DNA of 64,000 bases, from positions 15,624,001 through 15,688,000 of the forward strand of contig OX344751.2 in assembly GCA_947034885.2 (NCBI GenBank). The letters are read 5' to 3'. Within the stretch, counting starts at the first letter, position 1. Each line of letters opens with the position of its first letter. Positions 24,081 to 37,553 of this stretch are shown here, one piece after another. Below the pieces are notes generated by a model that saw only the letters and a program-made list of their open reading frames with translations, did not search any database and was not told the origin of the DNA. The translations under genes were made by a program, and so were the position numbers. The stretch comes from Thuidium tamariscinum (Eukaryota; Streptophyta; Bryopsida; Hypnales; Thuidiaceae).

Positions 24081-25459
24081 CTTTATGTGAAATATGTTAC
24101 TCACCAGAAGTAAACCCGATCGGAATTCCAATTGTCTCTAGTAATCCACCATCGTAGTACTAATTCAAGCACCATGTTGATGCAATTTTTTCAGCTTCAG
24201 GAATTTTGGTCCTTATTACATGAAGGGAAGTGGGGGATAGTTTTTTGATGAAGGTTCACATAGGAGTAGAGAGCTAGCATATTTCTAGTGTACCTATAGG
24301 GGAGAAAAATGGCATAATGGAAAAAATTGTGTAGAAGCTCATCATTGAAAGAAATTCAGGGCAAGCTTGAATTCAAGACGCCATTGAATTGGTGGCCCTT
24401 AGCAGAAAAAACCCTCAAAAAGCTTGAAACTGTAATGGAATATGTCTTATCTGAATCGTCAAGGGTTTTCTTTGCTCAAAGGTAAGCAACTTTTCGCCTC
24501 CCATGACGTCTCTGGATTTGAATAGACATACGTCACAAAGCTTTTTGCCCAGCCATGGCTCATGACCTGCAACTTAGCATGACCCTCTTTACAAAGTCCT
24601 ACGCGGGCTTTTTTTTGGATGAGGACTTCCTGCAAACAATTGCAGCTATACGGCAAGATTATCGTGGGAGATCATGGAGTTCAATTGTTTTAAAATGGCA
24701 GCAATGAGCTTATTCCCTTGTGCTTCATACTCCAGTGCACCTCGACTTCGTAGTGGGTTCCTTGAACCAGTGGTCAGCTGACAATAACCACTTATTGTTT
24801 GCTCTCCTGTGAACCAATTGCCCACTCAGTGCTGATAATCAATATGCAAATCCTCAGAGGAGTCAAATGGAGGACAATCGGTTGACGAGCTTACTTACAA
24901 GAGTCTAATTGGTGAAAAGAAGACTAAATTCAACAAATTGGTGGAAAGAAGGCAGTTGATTCGAGGATCCCACCTCATTAGCTTAGGTATTTCAAGTTTC
25001 TTAATTGAAGACAGAAACAGATTTACCACATGTAGAGGCAACATCAACAAGACCTCCAATGATCCGAATAAGCAGTGCCTGGAGCCCACTTTCAATGTCC
25101 TCAACACAAATTTAGCTTACATTTTGTCAGCTTGAGAGGATTGTCCGTGTTAGTGCCACCTGGCTGAGGATCAAGTTTTGATACGACACACTGTTGGATT
25201 TATTTCACAAACAACTGGAGTAAGTTAGTTACACTTTCGTTCTTCGATCTGCTTGCTAGGACTCCGGCATTTCTGTAAAAATTCTCCACACAATTTCCTC
25301 CATTCATCTGAGAAAACGGTAGTTTCGAACTAGGGCGGTGCGTTTCTTTGTATGGAAATTATATGCTCACCTGAGGATATTGTAACTTCAACAGAACAAC
25401 AGTATCACAAGAAGTCCTATCAGAATTAAAATCCTGCAGAGTACCCGTGGCTTGGAAAG
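24081..25459. other. Intergenic between NUP43 and the coiled-coil gene
   Basis: No gene is recognised. The sequence is of moderate GC and probably includes the NUP43 3' UTR and the promoter of the next gene. Short open frames on both strands (24459-24656, 24895-25135) lack motifs. Confidence 0.45.
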
Positions 25460-28224
25460 ATGGTGAAGGAAACGAAAAGATCAGCTTCAGCAGATGGAGA
25501 CAGGCCGAGCTCAAGAGAGTTTGGAGGGCCGCGTTCAGCGAAGGGCTCATCAAAGTCGTCAATTCCACCTTCAGCAGAATCGCCCAAGTCATCCAAAGCA
25601 GGTTCCGAGGATGGTCCAAAGAAGCAGCCACTTTTGAGGGTTAAGCCATGGGCCTTCTCAGCAAGTGCGTCGCCGAAGTCCTCCAGAGGTGGTTCTCCTG
25701 CAGGAGATTCGCCAAAAGGATTAAGATCAGGTTGTCCATGTCCAAATGGTTCACCCCACTCAACAAGCTCATCAACACCATCGGCATTCAAGAAATGGGG
25801 CGCACCTTATGCCCAAACGAACAAAAATTCAACAAGGTCATGCTCACCAGATCTCACTATTGTGTCATTACAAGACGATTCTGCATTTTCCCCAAAAAAA
25901 ACACTAAAGAAAAGTCCACGCCCTTCAGCTGAAGCGCAAAGTAAACCTCCATTGCTAATTCTGGTTCACTAATATTAAAGCATGAGAGTCCGACACAGAG
26001 ATTTCCTTTCCTAGAAACCCTCCTGCTCGCTCCGCAAGCTTGAATATTAGTGATAGATATTTTTGGATTTCCAAGGTACCTGCCACCAAGATATAGACTT
26101 ACTTCTATACTTCCTAAATGTCAAAAGCGTTAGTTCTGTTTAATGTATCAACTGAACCATTTGATCTTCTTAGCTGATATTCAGTGGAGTTGATGATATC
26201 CCTTGAAAATTCACGTTATAACATCCAATAAGAGTGCAAGTCAAGATGGCAACCACCCCATTGATGCAAGTTATAAAACATGATGCTCTTTGATTCAGAA
26301 TGTATTGGCGGTTCAAACCCAGCTACAAAACATTTGATGCAAGTTACATTGTGCGCTGCGAATGCAAGAGCACAAGTTCCCGAGGTGAAAGCGCGCCAGC
26401 TTGTGTTTTATAAGACCACAGACAAAGAAAGCTTAATAGCAGAGCTAGAAAGTTTGAAGGCGGCAGTGGCTGACCAAACTTATCACCTCCAGCTTCACAA
26501 AACTTACCTCTTCAGTCTTCGAGAAAAGCATAAGTAATTTCCTTCTGTAAACTTCAGAAACCATAACATAAATCAATTTTGGTGTGAGTGTATGTGTGCA
26601 ATTCACACCAAAATTCATTGTGACAACATGTGAGGCATAGTTGCCTGATTCACCTCCTTATATAATGACATGATTTACTTCATGTGCGTAAATCGATTCG
26701 GAGGCTAACCATCATGTTGAAAGAAACACCCAATCTTGCAGTCAATTGGAGGAAAAGGTAGGAGCAATAGAAAGTATAGATGGATCTAATGCGCCAAGAA
26801 CAGGAGGTGAAGGCCGCTTACTTTCCAAAATTGCAGGTTTGTGCGTTCCGCCTCAACCCCCAATAACTTTAGGCTTTTGGATTGCACAAGATGCAAGGGT
26901 GGATGCTACCGGTAGCCTCCGTTGAAGAACATCACGTTGGTCTTCACAATAGTTTCTATCTACAGGCATGCGGATGAAAATTTCGAATCTGGAAGATGAA
27001 ATCACGAAATACCAGGAGAAAATCCAAAATCTCAAGTACAGATACCAAGTCTCTCTTACACGAGTAAGCCAACATAAGAGTCAGCAACCTTGTCACAATC
27101 TTTTTTTGAGCAAGACCTGGCATATGCTCGAGGGCTGATAGGCCTTGGTCTACACCAAACATTCATTCTAACGTTAAGAAAATGCTGAGCTGGGTCCTGA
27201 CATACACCATCGGTATTTGCAGGAGGCTACTATCCAAAGAAATATGGCTGCGGGCGATGTTTGGAGACTCCAAAAAGAGGTCCGGAATGCTAAGGATGTG
27301 CTCCAAACACTGACAAAACAGAATAGGAAGTTCTTGCATTCAAGGGACAAAATTATACCGGATCTTCAGCAATCACTATCCAAAAACCATAAGAAATTAA
27401 AGGCAGAGTATTCTCACTTCGTGTTTGATAGTGCCTTTCTCCAATTGGGTTTGCTGATTGTGAACTCAATTGTTTCTTGTACAGCGCTTGCACTCCTGAG
27501 TCCTGACCAAGAAAACTAAATACCTTCTGTGGCTGTCAGTTTTGTCCATGATGTAATTCAAACCAGTAACGCCTATATTTGTAAGTGCAGCATGGCATGT
27601 TTCCAGTGGCTAAGAATATTACTCAACCCTGTGACACCTTAAAACATAATAATTTCATCATTAACCCATTAAGGACCAGGTTGATGACTGCAAATGAATA
27701 TTTGGTTGAAAATGACATGTTTTCATTAGTGACTACTAATGACTACTAATGAAAACCTATCATTTTCAACCAGAGTCATCAACTAGTCATCGACCTGGTC
27801 ATTAATGGGTTAAGATTGATAGACAAATACTTACGGCACACAAATATTGACTGATTGCACATGTAGAAACCCTAGACTCACAATATAACATTTGCAGGGA
27901 ATTACTTTAAGCATCAGAGAAATAGAGAATCTATCTAAACAATGCACAGATGAGTCTTACGGGCATAAGAAAGAGGCCGCCAAGGCCAAGAGCCGGGCTG
28001 CCAGCCTCTACGACGAGGGGAAGAAAATGAGAGCTAAGCTGAAACAGGAGAGGGAACGAAAAAGGAAGACGCAGCAGGACGTTTGGATACTAGGATACGA
28101 AACATGCATGCTCGAAAAAGAAAACAGAGTCAATGACAAGCGAAGGAAAATCAAGGAAGCTGCCATGGCTAGAGAAGCAACAAGGGCCGCTGCAAAGGCT
28201 GAAAGAGAAGGAAAAAAATCGTAA
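25460..28224 (+). CDS. Uncharacterised coiled-coil protein with Ser-rich N-terminus
   Basis: Six exons: 25460-25940, 26299-26533, 26742-26836, 26966-27063, 27223-about 27420 and 27898-28224. The first four join in matching phases at GT-AG sites; the donor of the fifth is uncertain, although its reading frame and the last acceptor (phase 0) are clear. Exon 1 encodes about 160 residues dominated by Ser, Pro, Lys and Gly (SPKSSRGGSPAGDSPKG), probably disordered. The rest is strongly helical and charged (ESLIAELESLKAAV; MRMKISNLEDEITKYQEKIQ; DVWRLQKEVRNAKDVLQTL; KKMRAKLKQERERKRKTQQD). It ends in a basic, Ala-rich helix before TAA at 28222. I do not recognise the family; structural, microtubule-related or tethering roles are possible. 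A hairpin MITE lies in the last intron. In-frame coding-like sequence follows the stop. Confidence 0.6.
27661..27814. mobile_element. Hairpin MITE, copy 1 (intronic)
   Basis: The element folds back on itself: TTAACCCATTAAGGACCAGG at the left pairs with CCTGGTCATTAATGGGTTAA at the right, and the arms continue through TTGGTTGAAAATGA / TCATTTTCAACCA. A second copy of the same design is at 58107-58260. This copy lies in the last intron of the coiled-coil gene. Confidence 0.85.
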
Positions 28225-29459
28225 TCAGGTTAAAAATCGTAATCAGGTTACAGCAGAGTCGTTTTGGACTCACCAGAGTTTCTTTGCGACGACGCTGCAA
28301 CTGCGAGCCAGTTGAATTCGGCGCACAAAGACCTTGAAATGGAGGCACCGCGAGATTGAGCGCAATGCCTCTCTTAGCACCGGATTCCAATTTTTGATCA
28401 ATGTTGTACAGTTTCGATTGCATTGATGAGCTTTCTATCAAAACTATATGTTGATGAGATGCGACATTGCTGATCGTGTTGATCAAAATTGAAGAATGGT
28501 GGTTTAGGGTGAAAGAAACAAATCGGAGGAACCCTAATGCGCTCCTGTAACGACGAAACTTCGGAATCCGCATCCATGGTAAAAACGGAGCAGTTTCATT
28601 TGCGAGTAGCTAGGCCTTAAACCCTAAAACCCCTAGTTCACAAGCAGGATATTGTATTGGCTCTGTATCTCGTGAGCTGTCGTTGCTTATGGACATCATA
28701 GATGTGGAACTAATTCATCAGGTTCCTCTGTGCGTGATTTAGTCCCTAGTGACTGGAATTGATCACCAGTTCAAAATTATATTCTGTCATGAGGCCGGCT
28801 AGGGCACTGTGAGGAGCTACCCTGTGTTTAGATCAGCGCTGCAATCCTCACGTGTACCGCAGACAGTGGGAATTACAACCATTAGGGCTGTGACCATCGC
28901 CAAATTTCTGGTCTGCGTTTGGTGCTGTCCTGGTCCCCAACCACACTTAATAAGAAAGTTGGGTTGCAATTGTTGTCTCAACAGGAGCTCCACTCTTCAC
29001 TTGCAATTGCAAATGCTGTCACAGATACTGTAGTGCGCACACAACAAATGTTGACGTTCCATCAGATCACCGGATTACAGCACTCTCAATCGTCTCTAAT
29101 AACACACTTTCTAATTGCAGTTTCTCTGAATGCAACTGTAAGGAACCGTGCAGTGAACACATCTGCAAGGAGATCGATCATTTGTCCCCGAGGCAGCGTA
29201 AGTAGCTAGAGAGGGTTGAATGTTGGCAAATTCCCTGTGAAAGGGGAATATCGTCAACGCAGAATGCATTCTCGCCTAAAAACACTCTCACATAAATCCT
29301 AGAGTTGCTGTTGAGGATGAATTGCAAAGCTCCGCGATGTTTCGTGACTGAAGAGGATATAAGGTGAACCTCATTGCCTGTGGCAGGCAGAATGAGTGAC
29401 TTGTCTTGTTGCTAAAATTCAGATTTTTTTTCTCAAGACAAAGATAAATGTGAGAAATG
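28225..29459. other. Region 3' of the coiled-coil gene, no accepted gene
   Basis: Positions 28225-28359 continue the reading frame of the upstream gene after two more in-frame stops in a short tandem duplication. A telo-box-like CCCTAAA motif is at 28617-28634. Open frames at 28169-28573 (-) and 28809-29209 (+) have no recognisable domain. Moderate GC suggests exonic, UTR or degenerate gene sequence. Confidence 0.4.
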
Positions 29460-29960
29460 AAGGAAGCAATTGAAAATTTATTTTTTTTGACTAAGTATGA
29501 ATTTTTTTAGAATTTTTGAAGTGTATTGCCCAATTGGTTCAAAAGAGTCTCTACACTACCCCAAATCAACAAAAAGTGGTTCATAGGCCAAAGGGTGTCA
29601 CAAGTTGCAAATTCAACTTCAAAATTTTAATTTTTTGTTGAGACAAAATAACTTATATTTTTGCTAAAACCATTGCAAGTCAAGGTAGAGGGCAAATGTA
29701 ACCTAAGGTAAACTAGCCCATAACAAGCACATTTTCTAGTTTGCCATATTGACACTTTTGAAATTTCATTTTTCTAACAAAGTATGAATTTGTTAAGAAT
29801 TTTTGAAGTGTGCCACACAAATGGTTCAAAATAGTCTCTAAACTATCCCAAAAGCATCAAAAAGTATCCTTGATGGTTGTCAAGTCACCTAAAGAAGTTT
29901 CAATATTTCCTAATATGGTTGCAAAATTTTCTAACATAGACATGACATGCCATGGAATAA
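29460..29960. repeat. Diverged two-copy direct repeat
   Basis: Two copies about 285 bases apart (starting near 29497 and 29783) share 'AGAATTTTTGAAGTGT', 'ATTGGTTCAAAA(G/T)AGTCTCTA' variants and 'CATCAAAAAGT'. They are diverged, AT-rich and non-coding. Confidence 0.6.
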
Positions 29961-30314
29961 AAAAATTAGTTCTTATAATGACTTTACACTAGAAAGGTGA
30001 AAGTTATTAAATTAATCTCTATAACTCCATCCCATCATACAAAGCATTGAATTTGGCCATTATAATAACCTACCTAATGAAGTTCTAACCTCATTAACTA
30101 GGAAAAATCTACCATAGATTGATAGAAAACTATAATGGGTCATTTTTTAGATGTCTGCATTAGGTGGTTGGCCTCTCATGGGTTGGTTTACCTTACAACT
30201 TTATACTTAGAAACCAAATTCTCTACTTAAAACAAAACGAATAAGGTTATTTTAGGAAGTACTTAAAACAAAATGAATTTTAAAGGTCAAAAGCTATCAA
30301 ATCTTGATTATTAA

Positions 30315-31847
30315 CCCCTCACAATTGAAAAAGTCTAGAGGCCAAAATTTGTCCCCTCGCAATTGAGAAAGCCTTACAGCCAATAACCTACAACCAACAT
30401 GAATATGAAGTAAAGACCTAAATTGGGTGCTTCATTGAGGTGAATCAAAATGTGTACTTAGATGAGGATTTATACATACTTTAGAACGTGCAATTAGGAT
30501 TTCAGTGTAGAATCTAAAAATTAGACAGGGCAATTGGTGCCTATATCCATTTTTTGACCTATTAGGGCTTATAGAGACCATTACCTTGGATTTTTCCATA
30601 CTAATTTTGTACTATGGCATCACTATGTGTGAGCATGGAGGATGTATTGTGGCAGTTTAGTAGAGGATGTATTGTGGTGGTTTAGAATTTTGTGCGAGGT
30701 GAGGCACACCAAACTAACTATGATATGAGTACTATTTGGGGGATGTTGTGGTAGAGAGATTTGTTTGGTTGATTGGAAGTGTGTCAAGGTTTTGAGTGGA
30801 ATTGACTGCCTGGGATTCATTTACAGGGGGGCTCAAGTATGGCGATGTCAATACAAGCACACTAAGCAGGTTTGGCATCAACAGATCTACATTTCACTTT
30901 TGTAGAGTATTTTCATTTTTATTGGTGTTTTGTAAACTAAGGATTAGAATAGAAATGAAGAAATTTGCAAAAAAATGAATATTGCGCTTGGAAGTGAACC
31001 AATCTATGGTAGTATAGTCATATTTTAGTCAATAGCTATAGGTGTTATTGGCATTTATTGGTTGCCTGAGTTCATGTAGTATGTGTAGGGAGGTGGAAGC
31101 TTGGACTTCATTAAGATTTTGAAATTGTTGTTCATTTTTTAGTATTCTTTGTTTTGGGCAGTAGATTCCAATATAATGCTTTCACACATTCTCAAAATGA
31201 AAAAAACAATGTTTGAAGTCTTGATTCTCATTAAGTCACTATGAAGGTTTGTTGCACTCTAAACGTTCTATTTAGCCTCTCATTTTGATGTACTCTATTG
31301 ATCAATGAAAAGAATTTTGGAGTGAAATATGATGTTGTGGTCTCCGACAAGGAGGCTCAACCTACATTAATTTGATGTTAGAAATTTGACTTAGGGTCAC
31401 CTATGGCCACTATATTTGTCCCCGGTCATCACTGGTCACCAGTTTCCTTGCAATGCCTATAGCCTCCACATCTGGCCATTTTCCTTCTCGAACATGTAGT
31501 GTCAAAATTTTGAAATTAGTATGCACATTTTGGATGTGCGTGCATCTACTTGCTGAAAGTAGGACCAAATTGTGAGATTTGAGGTGTGAATAAATCATTC
31601 AAGAAACCCCCAAAAATGTGAAAAATGATATTTTTTCCAAAAAAGTTGTATCCATCAAACATTATGATCTCAACAATGCAAGCACAATTTTTCAATCAGA
31701 AAATCATTTTGCACCTATATTGAAGTCATCCACAAAAATGAGTGTTGGATTTGCGTACAAATCTCCAAATTTCTAACAACATCAATCATAATGTATACTG
31801 CTCAAAAAACGTTCTAAATTCTTGGTCAAGGCTGGGCCGATAAGGGG
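30315..31847. mobile_element. Possible TTAA-flanked element or two element ends
   Basis: TTAA-CCCCTCACAATTG occurs at 30311 and GGCCGATAAGGGG-TTAA ends at 31851. The ends share only CCCCT, so they may belong to different elements of the same general type. The interior contains an ACATTATGATC motif also seen in the 3612-4576 element. Low confidence as one unit. Confidence 0.3.
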
Positions 31848-31851
31848 TTAA

Positions 31852-34800
31852 TAGACTTACATAAGGATTGAGACCCCATTATGAGATCTTTTCAAAGACC
31901 AATGTATGGTAATTGTACACCATGATATGCCAATTCTCATCATGCTCCATCATATACTTGAAATGTTCAATACACACATGTTTTTATCTTAGATAAGACA
32001 TCTTTGTGCCAAACTTTGCATTAGAAAATCTACTCCATTTTTCCACAACTACTTCATGATCTTTATAAATAATTTACAGAATTTTTGCACTTCATTATTT
32101 ATAAAGTAAAAATTCAAGAATAATAATATATATTAATAAATATGCATTTAAAATTCTTAAAATTTGATTTAAGATATTGTGTATTAAAATTAAATGAAAA
32201 AATAATATAAAAATACAAAATAAAATCCATGTGAAGTAAATATTTTTATTAAAGAGTTCAAAAAAATTCAATTGATATTAATGATATCTCTCAATTTTGT
32301 AAATACAATGCACAATGATAAAGCACTTTTTAGTGTAAATTTCTTCAACTAGTCCATATAGAAATTTTTTTCATTGATTTTGTCAAGGTTATCTTAGATA
32401 GACTTAGTTTGTAAAAGATTTACTTCAACTTTATATTCAATATATATTTAATAGTACAAAATTTCAAAGTTCTTCCACTTTAACAAGAAAAATTATTACA
32501 TCATAGTCATAGTATACAAAACTATGTAAGAAGTTTGAGCAAAAGTGGTATTAGGTAGAGAAGCCTTGCCTTAAGAAAAGATAGGGAATTTAGTTTCAAC
32601 TAGATTTGGCTCAGAAAATGAAGGATCCCGTATTTTATGTACCCTTGTATATATAGATGCTCATAAAACTCCCATACAATGGCATATAGGCCATATTAAA
32701 TATTCTATGGTCATATAATCCCATAATATGCTATTTAAGCCAAGTAAAATAGTATAAGTTTGAACAAAATTGGTTGAAATCCCTTACAAACCTCAAAAAC
32801 TCCTCTTCAAGAAGTACCTATCACTAATAAGAGTGCTACAGGTGTTTTATAACTCCAAATTAAGAGTGATATTTCTTTGAAAATCTAATACAAAATACTA
32901 CAAACAATTTAAATTTCAACTAAAATTAAAATATTGTCCAATTTCTAAAGCAGCTCAAATTCCCCTCACTTCAAATGAAAGGCAACTCTTTACTACTTTA
33001 CTCCTAAGCTCATAATTTTTTGACCCTAATTCTAAATCTAGTGCATGATATTTTTTTTGAAAGTTAACAATTCAATACACAACTTCATTAAATATGAAAA
33101 GAATATACTTCCTCACCACATAGTTATGAGCCCTCAAAAGTTCAACCCCCACTCTCCATGAAAATCTTGTTTTTCTCACTTCCTCAAGCATAACTTTTGC
33201 ATAAAAACTTCATATGGAAATAATGATAAGGTTTTGAAATTACAAGAACAAGATGAACAACCTCTCAAAGTTTCATTGCAAAATTCTCCAAGTACAATGT
33301 GCAATGACTCCTCAAAGTCGAAGTTTCCTCAAGCAAACCAATAGAAGGAGGAAAAAGCCCTCCTACCTCATGTACCACCTCATCTTCCATACCATCCACT
33401 TAAACAAGTGGATTTTGGCCTTTAATATGTCACATAGGCTTCAATTCATCTATTGGCCTTTTTTTCTCCCCCATGACCCTATCCTTATCCCTTACATGGA
33501 CTTCTAATCCTTTAAAAAATCCAAATGAAAGGTAAAATTTTAGTAAATTTTTACTAAAAACTTTACTTGAAAGTCATTACTTAAAAGATCATACTACTAA
33601 GACTATACTTAAAACACCCTTTTCTCTTGTAGTGAAAGTGATAACTTAAGAATGAAAAGATGAGTATTATTGAAGATGAAAATGTTATGACAAGGTTGTT
33701 TTTCTTACCCAATATGAAAAGCTCATTGAGTGTGCAAGTGTATCTCAAAGGTACAAAAAGAAATGATAGAGTTTGTCAAAAGTCATGTATTTGTGTTCTA
33801 AAGAATATTGTAGCAAATAATTTAACCTCTTAAAAATTGATCATTCAAAATTGAACTATGGTTGAATGCAAAAATGTTCTATACACAAATAATTTTCATT
33901 GTTCCACCTATTTCAATGTTTTAAGACTGTCATGCCAATTCTTCAATGTTTGTACTAAATAATGATTAAAGAAACATTCTTTGCAAACATTCTATAATTT
34001 ATAGACTTTGAGTACACTAAAACTCAAAAATTACTTTTCTTAGTTCAAAAATGGCCCTTCATGAGTTAAAACAAAGTGTATCATTTTTTTAATTGTAAAA
34101 TTTGAATTAAAATATTGGCATCATAACTTAATTATTTCTACAAGATACTATATCTAACTGCAAAACAAATGTTCACAAATGTTTCACTATAAAAATCAAC
34201 ATTGAATAAATAAAATATTTCTTTATATATTTATATATAAATATGAGATCAATTGTTACTAATAGATCAAAGTTTAAGAAAAAACTAGATACACTTCTAA
34301 TTTATGCTCTTAGGATAACATGTTTTTTTCGCTTGTGCTTTGAAAACAATTGCCCTAATTGATAGTCCTAGATTGATAAACTTAAATTTTGTAGAATATT
34401 TATGAAAACTTTTGTAGTGTTCAAATACTTGTAAAAAATTTATATCATTTTCTTTGTCTTTTTGAGATGCATCTATTAATCTATCATTAGAAAAATCTAA
34501 TTTTCAGCCATTGATAGTGCAATTACAAAAAAATTAAATAATAATTTTTTAATAATTTTTTTTTTGAAATCACAAATTTGACACAGCTTTAATAGTACTT
34601 CCACCATTTTCCCCCTTAAATTTTTTTTTATTTAAGAAAAAAATTGTGATTGCATTGCTATAGTAGTAGTCATGGTTGTTCTATTAGAAAATGTGACAGA
34701 CAAACATCACGTGACCTCCAGTAGAGCCTTCAAGATGTCTAGTTGACTAAACGTGAAGTTGACTTTAAAAAATCATTGAAAATTTATGATTTTGACAAAT

Positions 34801-36420
34801 TAAAGTTTCATTTAAATAAAGTGTCTCAATTTTAATGAATACATATTACATTCTAAATTTAATTTCATAAATATAGTGAAATTTAAAAAAATTTGAGCTA
34901 TTGACAATGGACTTACATGACAGGTTGCAACAAGATATAGATACATTGTCTAGTACAACACGCAACATCAGATATCCTACACAACACCAAAACCAAAAAA
35001 TATATCTAACAAGACAACCCTAGTAGCAGTCTCATTGCCTTTTACAAGGTTCAAATTTTTCCTAATGTCTTGGATTTTGAATGGCACAATATGAACTTGT
35101 ATTTTTTCCATTCAAAAGATTAATAATTTTTTTTGAATACTAACTTTGAAGTTGCCAATGGCCTTGAGGAAGGTAGAAGCTTTTCAATGATTGCTCATTT
35201 GAACAAATTACATGATGCCTAGGTAAGAAAGATTCTATATTCCAAATTTGGACAACCGTCTTAGAATATCAAATGTCATTTTTAGGATTAAGCAATATTT
35301 GAGGTCAAAGTCAATGAATTTACTGCCCTAGAATTGAAAACAAACAAACCAATAGCTTGTGAGATTAACCAAGCAATTAGAAAATTTTGTTATTTAGGAA
35401 TTCCAAGCCTTTTGTTGTCTTCAATTCACTAGGAGGTTATTTTGGAGAGGCATCAATGTACATGCTCAATTCAATGAAACTTGATGAAATTCTAGTTGAC
35501 ATAAATGACATTAAACATTGACCTACATATGCCATATAACCACATTTTACTACATTTTAACTTCTGAAAGTTCACATTTAATCATTGTCATCAAGAAAAA
35601 TAAATGTTCATTAGGAGATAATATAAAGTATCAAAAAATCAATACAAAACTTCCAAAGATTTGTACAAATCTTCTACTATTACAATTATTCCTTATTTTG
35701 ACCCTATTTAAAATTCAACTTCTCCAAAATTTTGCCTAAAGTGTACTACTTCTATTTGTCAAGAGTCTCTAAATGTTTTTAGATACACATATTATCAATG
35801 CTTTGAAAATTCATAGTTTATTCATAAAGTGTCCAAAAAGTGTATACAAAAAGAATCTATACTACTAATTTGACTTTCAAGAACATTCAATACAAAACTA
35901 GTTAATTTAATAATGGATCAATGCTCAATTCCTTATTTAGACACAAATTAGGTAGAAATATTTTTAATGAAATAAATTTTTTAACAATTTCATCATGCTT
36001 AGAAGGCGTGCATCATAAAGTTGATGGATAAGGTAAGGTAAGGCAAAACTCATGGCAAAACTATTTGATTTCATTCACCCCTTTTTTTTTGTCAGAAAGA
36101 TGTCTCTTCAAGTGTTATCAATATGACCTTAAACCATTAGCTTTGAATGAGTCCTTTACAAATGTTGCACTATATAATTGTAAAGTAAATAAGCTTTTAG
36201 TGAATGGTTTTGGACTTTCTCAAGGTGCTTTAAACATGCATGTATTGAAAACTTTGAGGTTTTTAAAAGTCTAGAATTTGAAAATTCACAAAAAATACAA
36301 AAGTGTTTTAAATTTGTTAATTTATTCTCTAATGTTCTTGATTTTCATGTGTCTATACATCAAAAATAACATCTAATTGGATATTTGTAATTTTGACTCT
36401 ATCTATATACATTGGCTTCA
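31852..36420. other. Long AT-rich gene desert
   Basis: No gene is recognised in about 4.6 kb. Composition is extremely AT-rich at 32050-32250 and 34500-34640. Open frames at 33253-33507 and 35518-35739 are low-complexity and lack domains. I could not define element boundaries here, though old repeat debris is likely. Confidence 0.5.
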
Positions 36421-37549
36421 CCCCCATATGTTTTTGATTATGTTTTCACCAAAAATACTCCAAAATTGCTATTTTTAGTACAAAAAGGTTACTATTATGT
36501 GAGCATTGGAATGTGAGCCCATGAGTCTAAAAGACCATGTACCTATAGTATAAGTGTCTATATTATATAAACCTTCGATGATTATAGTTTATTTATGTTA
36601 AAAATGCCTATATTATAGGTGTTCATGTTATAAACACCTTCAATGGTTGTGGGATATTTACCTACATATATTCTTAAGGCTCACATGTTCACATGCTAGC
36701 ATCGTTGTTGGTATAAGAATCAAATTTTAGAAAACAAACATTTCTAAACACTTGTATCTATAGAATCTTGCAATAAGCTAGTTTGAAAAGATATAGAAAA
36801 AATTTCAAAAATTTCCACCTTGTAAATTGCAAGATATTGGTGTTTGAATTGACATAAATCCTTTTTTTTGTCCCTATAAAAAAACTAGACGGTTGCACTT
36901 TACAAGTTGATAATTGTATGAAAAAATTTCTAGGTTAGTGGTGCTTTTTTGAATTCATTCTTTAAGAAAAGTTGGCTATATACTTGAAAATTTTCAAATC
37001 ATTCAAAACCATACAAAATATACCAAAAAAGAAATGTAGAAAGAAGTAGAAAATGGTTCAAAATACTAAGTTGTTGAGAATTTAGTTATGAAATTGAAAA
37101 ATGCCAATTCCAATGGTTTAATGTAAGTTGTGATAAAAAAAACATTGAAAATTGAATTAAGTAAGGAACTTCAAATTTTAATGTAGAATTAAGAATCAAT
37201 AATTACTCTCAAACTAAATTTTCATAACTTTCACTTCATTAATCAAAATGGAATGATTCAAAGCTTGGTTAGCTTGCTACATAAATATGAATCTTCAAAA
37301 ATCAATTTTTATTTTGTAAGGTAATTTTCTACAAATTATTTTGAGTTGGCCAAATTGCCTTCTTCACAATGAAAATAACATATTTTACAGTAACTTTTTA
37401 TCTATATTGTCAAAAGTTATGAAAATTGTTATGAGTTACTTCTAGACCACATCTTGTGTAAAAATTTCAAAGAAAAAAAAATTCCATTCATAATAATCTA
37501 CCTAAAATTTCTATGTTGCCAAAAAAAATACCATTTGGTCTTTTAGGGG
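36421..37549. mobile_element. TTAA-type element, ~930-bp family, with a nested insertion
   Basis: The right end is GGTCTTTTAGGGG followed by TTAA (37550-37553). The left end is degraded (TTCA-CCCCCATATG). The body matches the copies at 37554, 50036 and 59144 (for example TTTTCACCAAAAAT and TTGCAAGATATT). About 36492-36705 is a foreign hairpin segment related to the 61113-61349 element, which explains the extra length. Confidence 0.65.
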
Positions 37550-37553
37550 TTAA

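Noticed and set aside
30311-36420. LTR retrotransposon in the desert
   Set aside because: No long direct repeats, primer-binding site, polypurine tract or gag-pol frames were seen.
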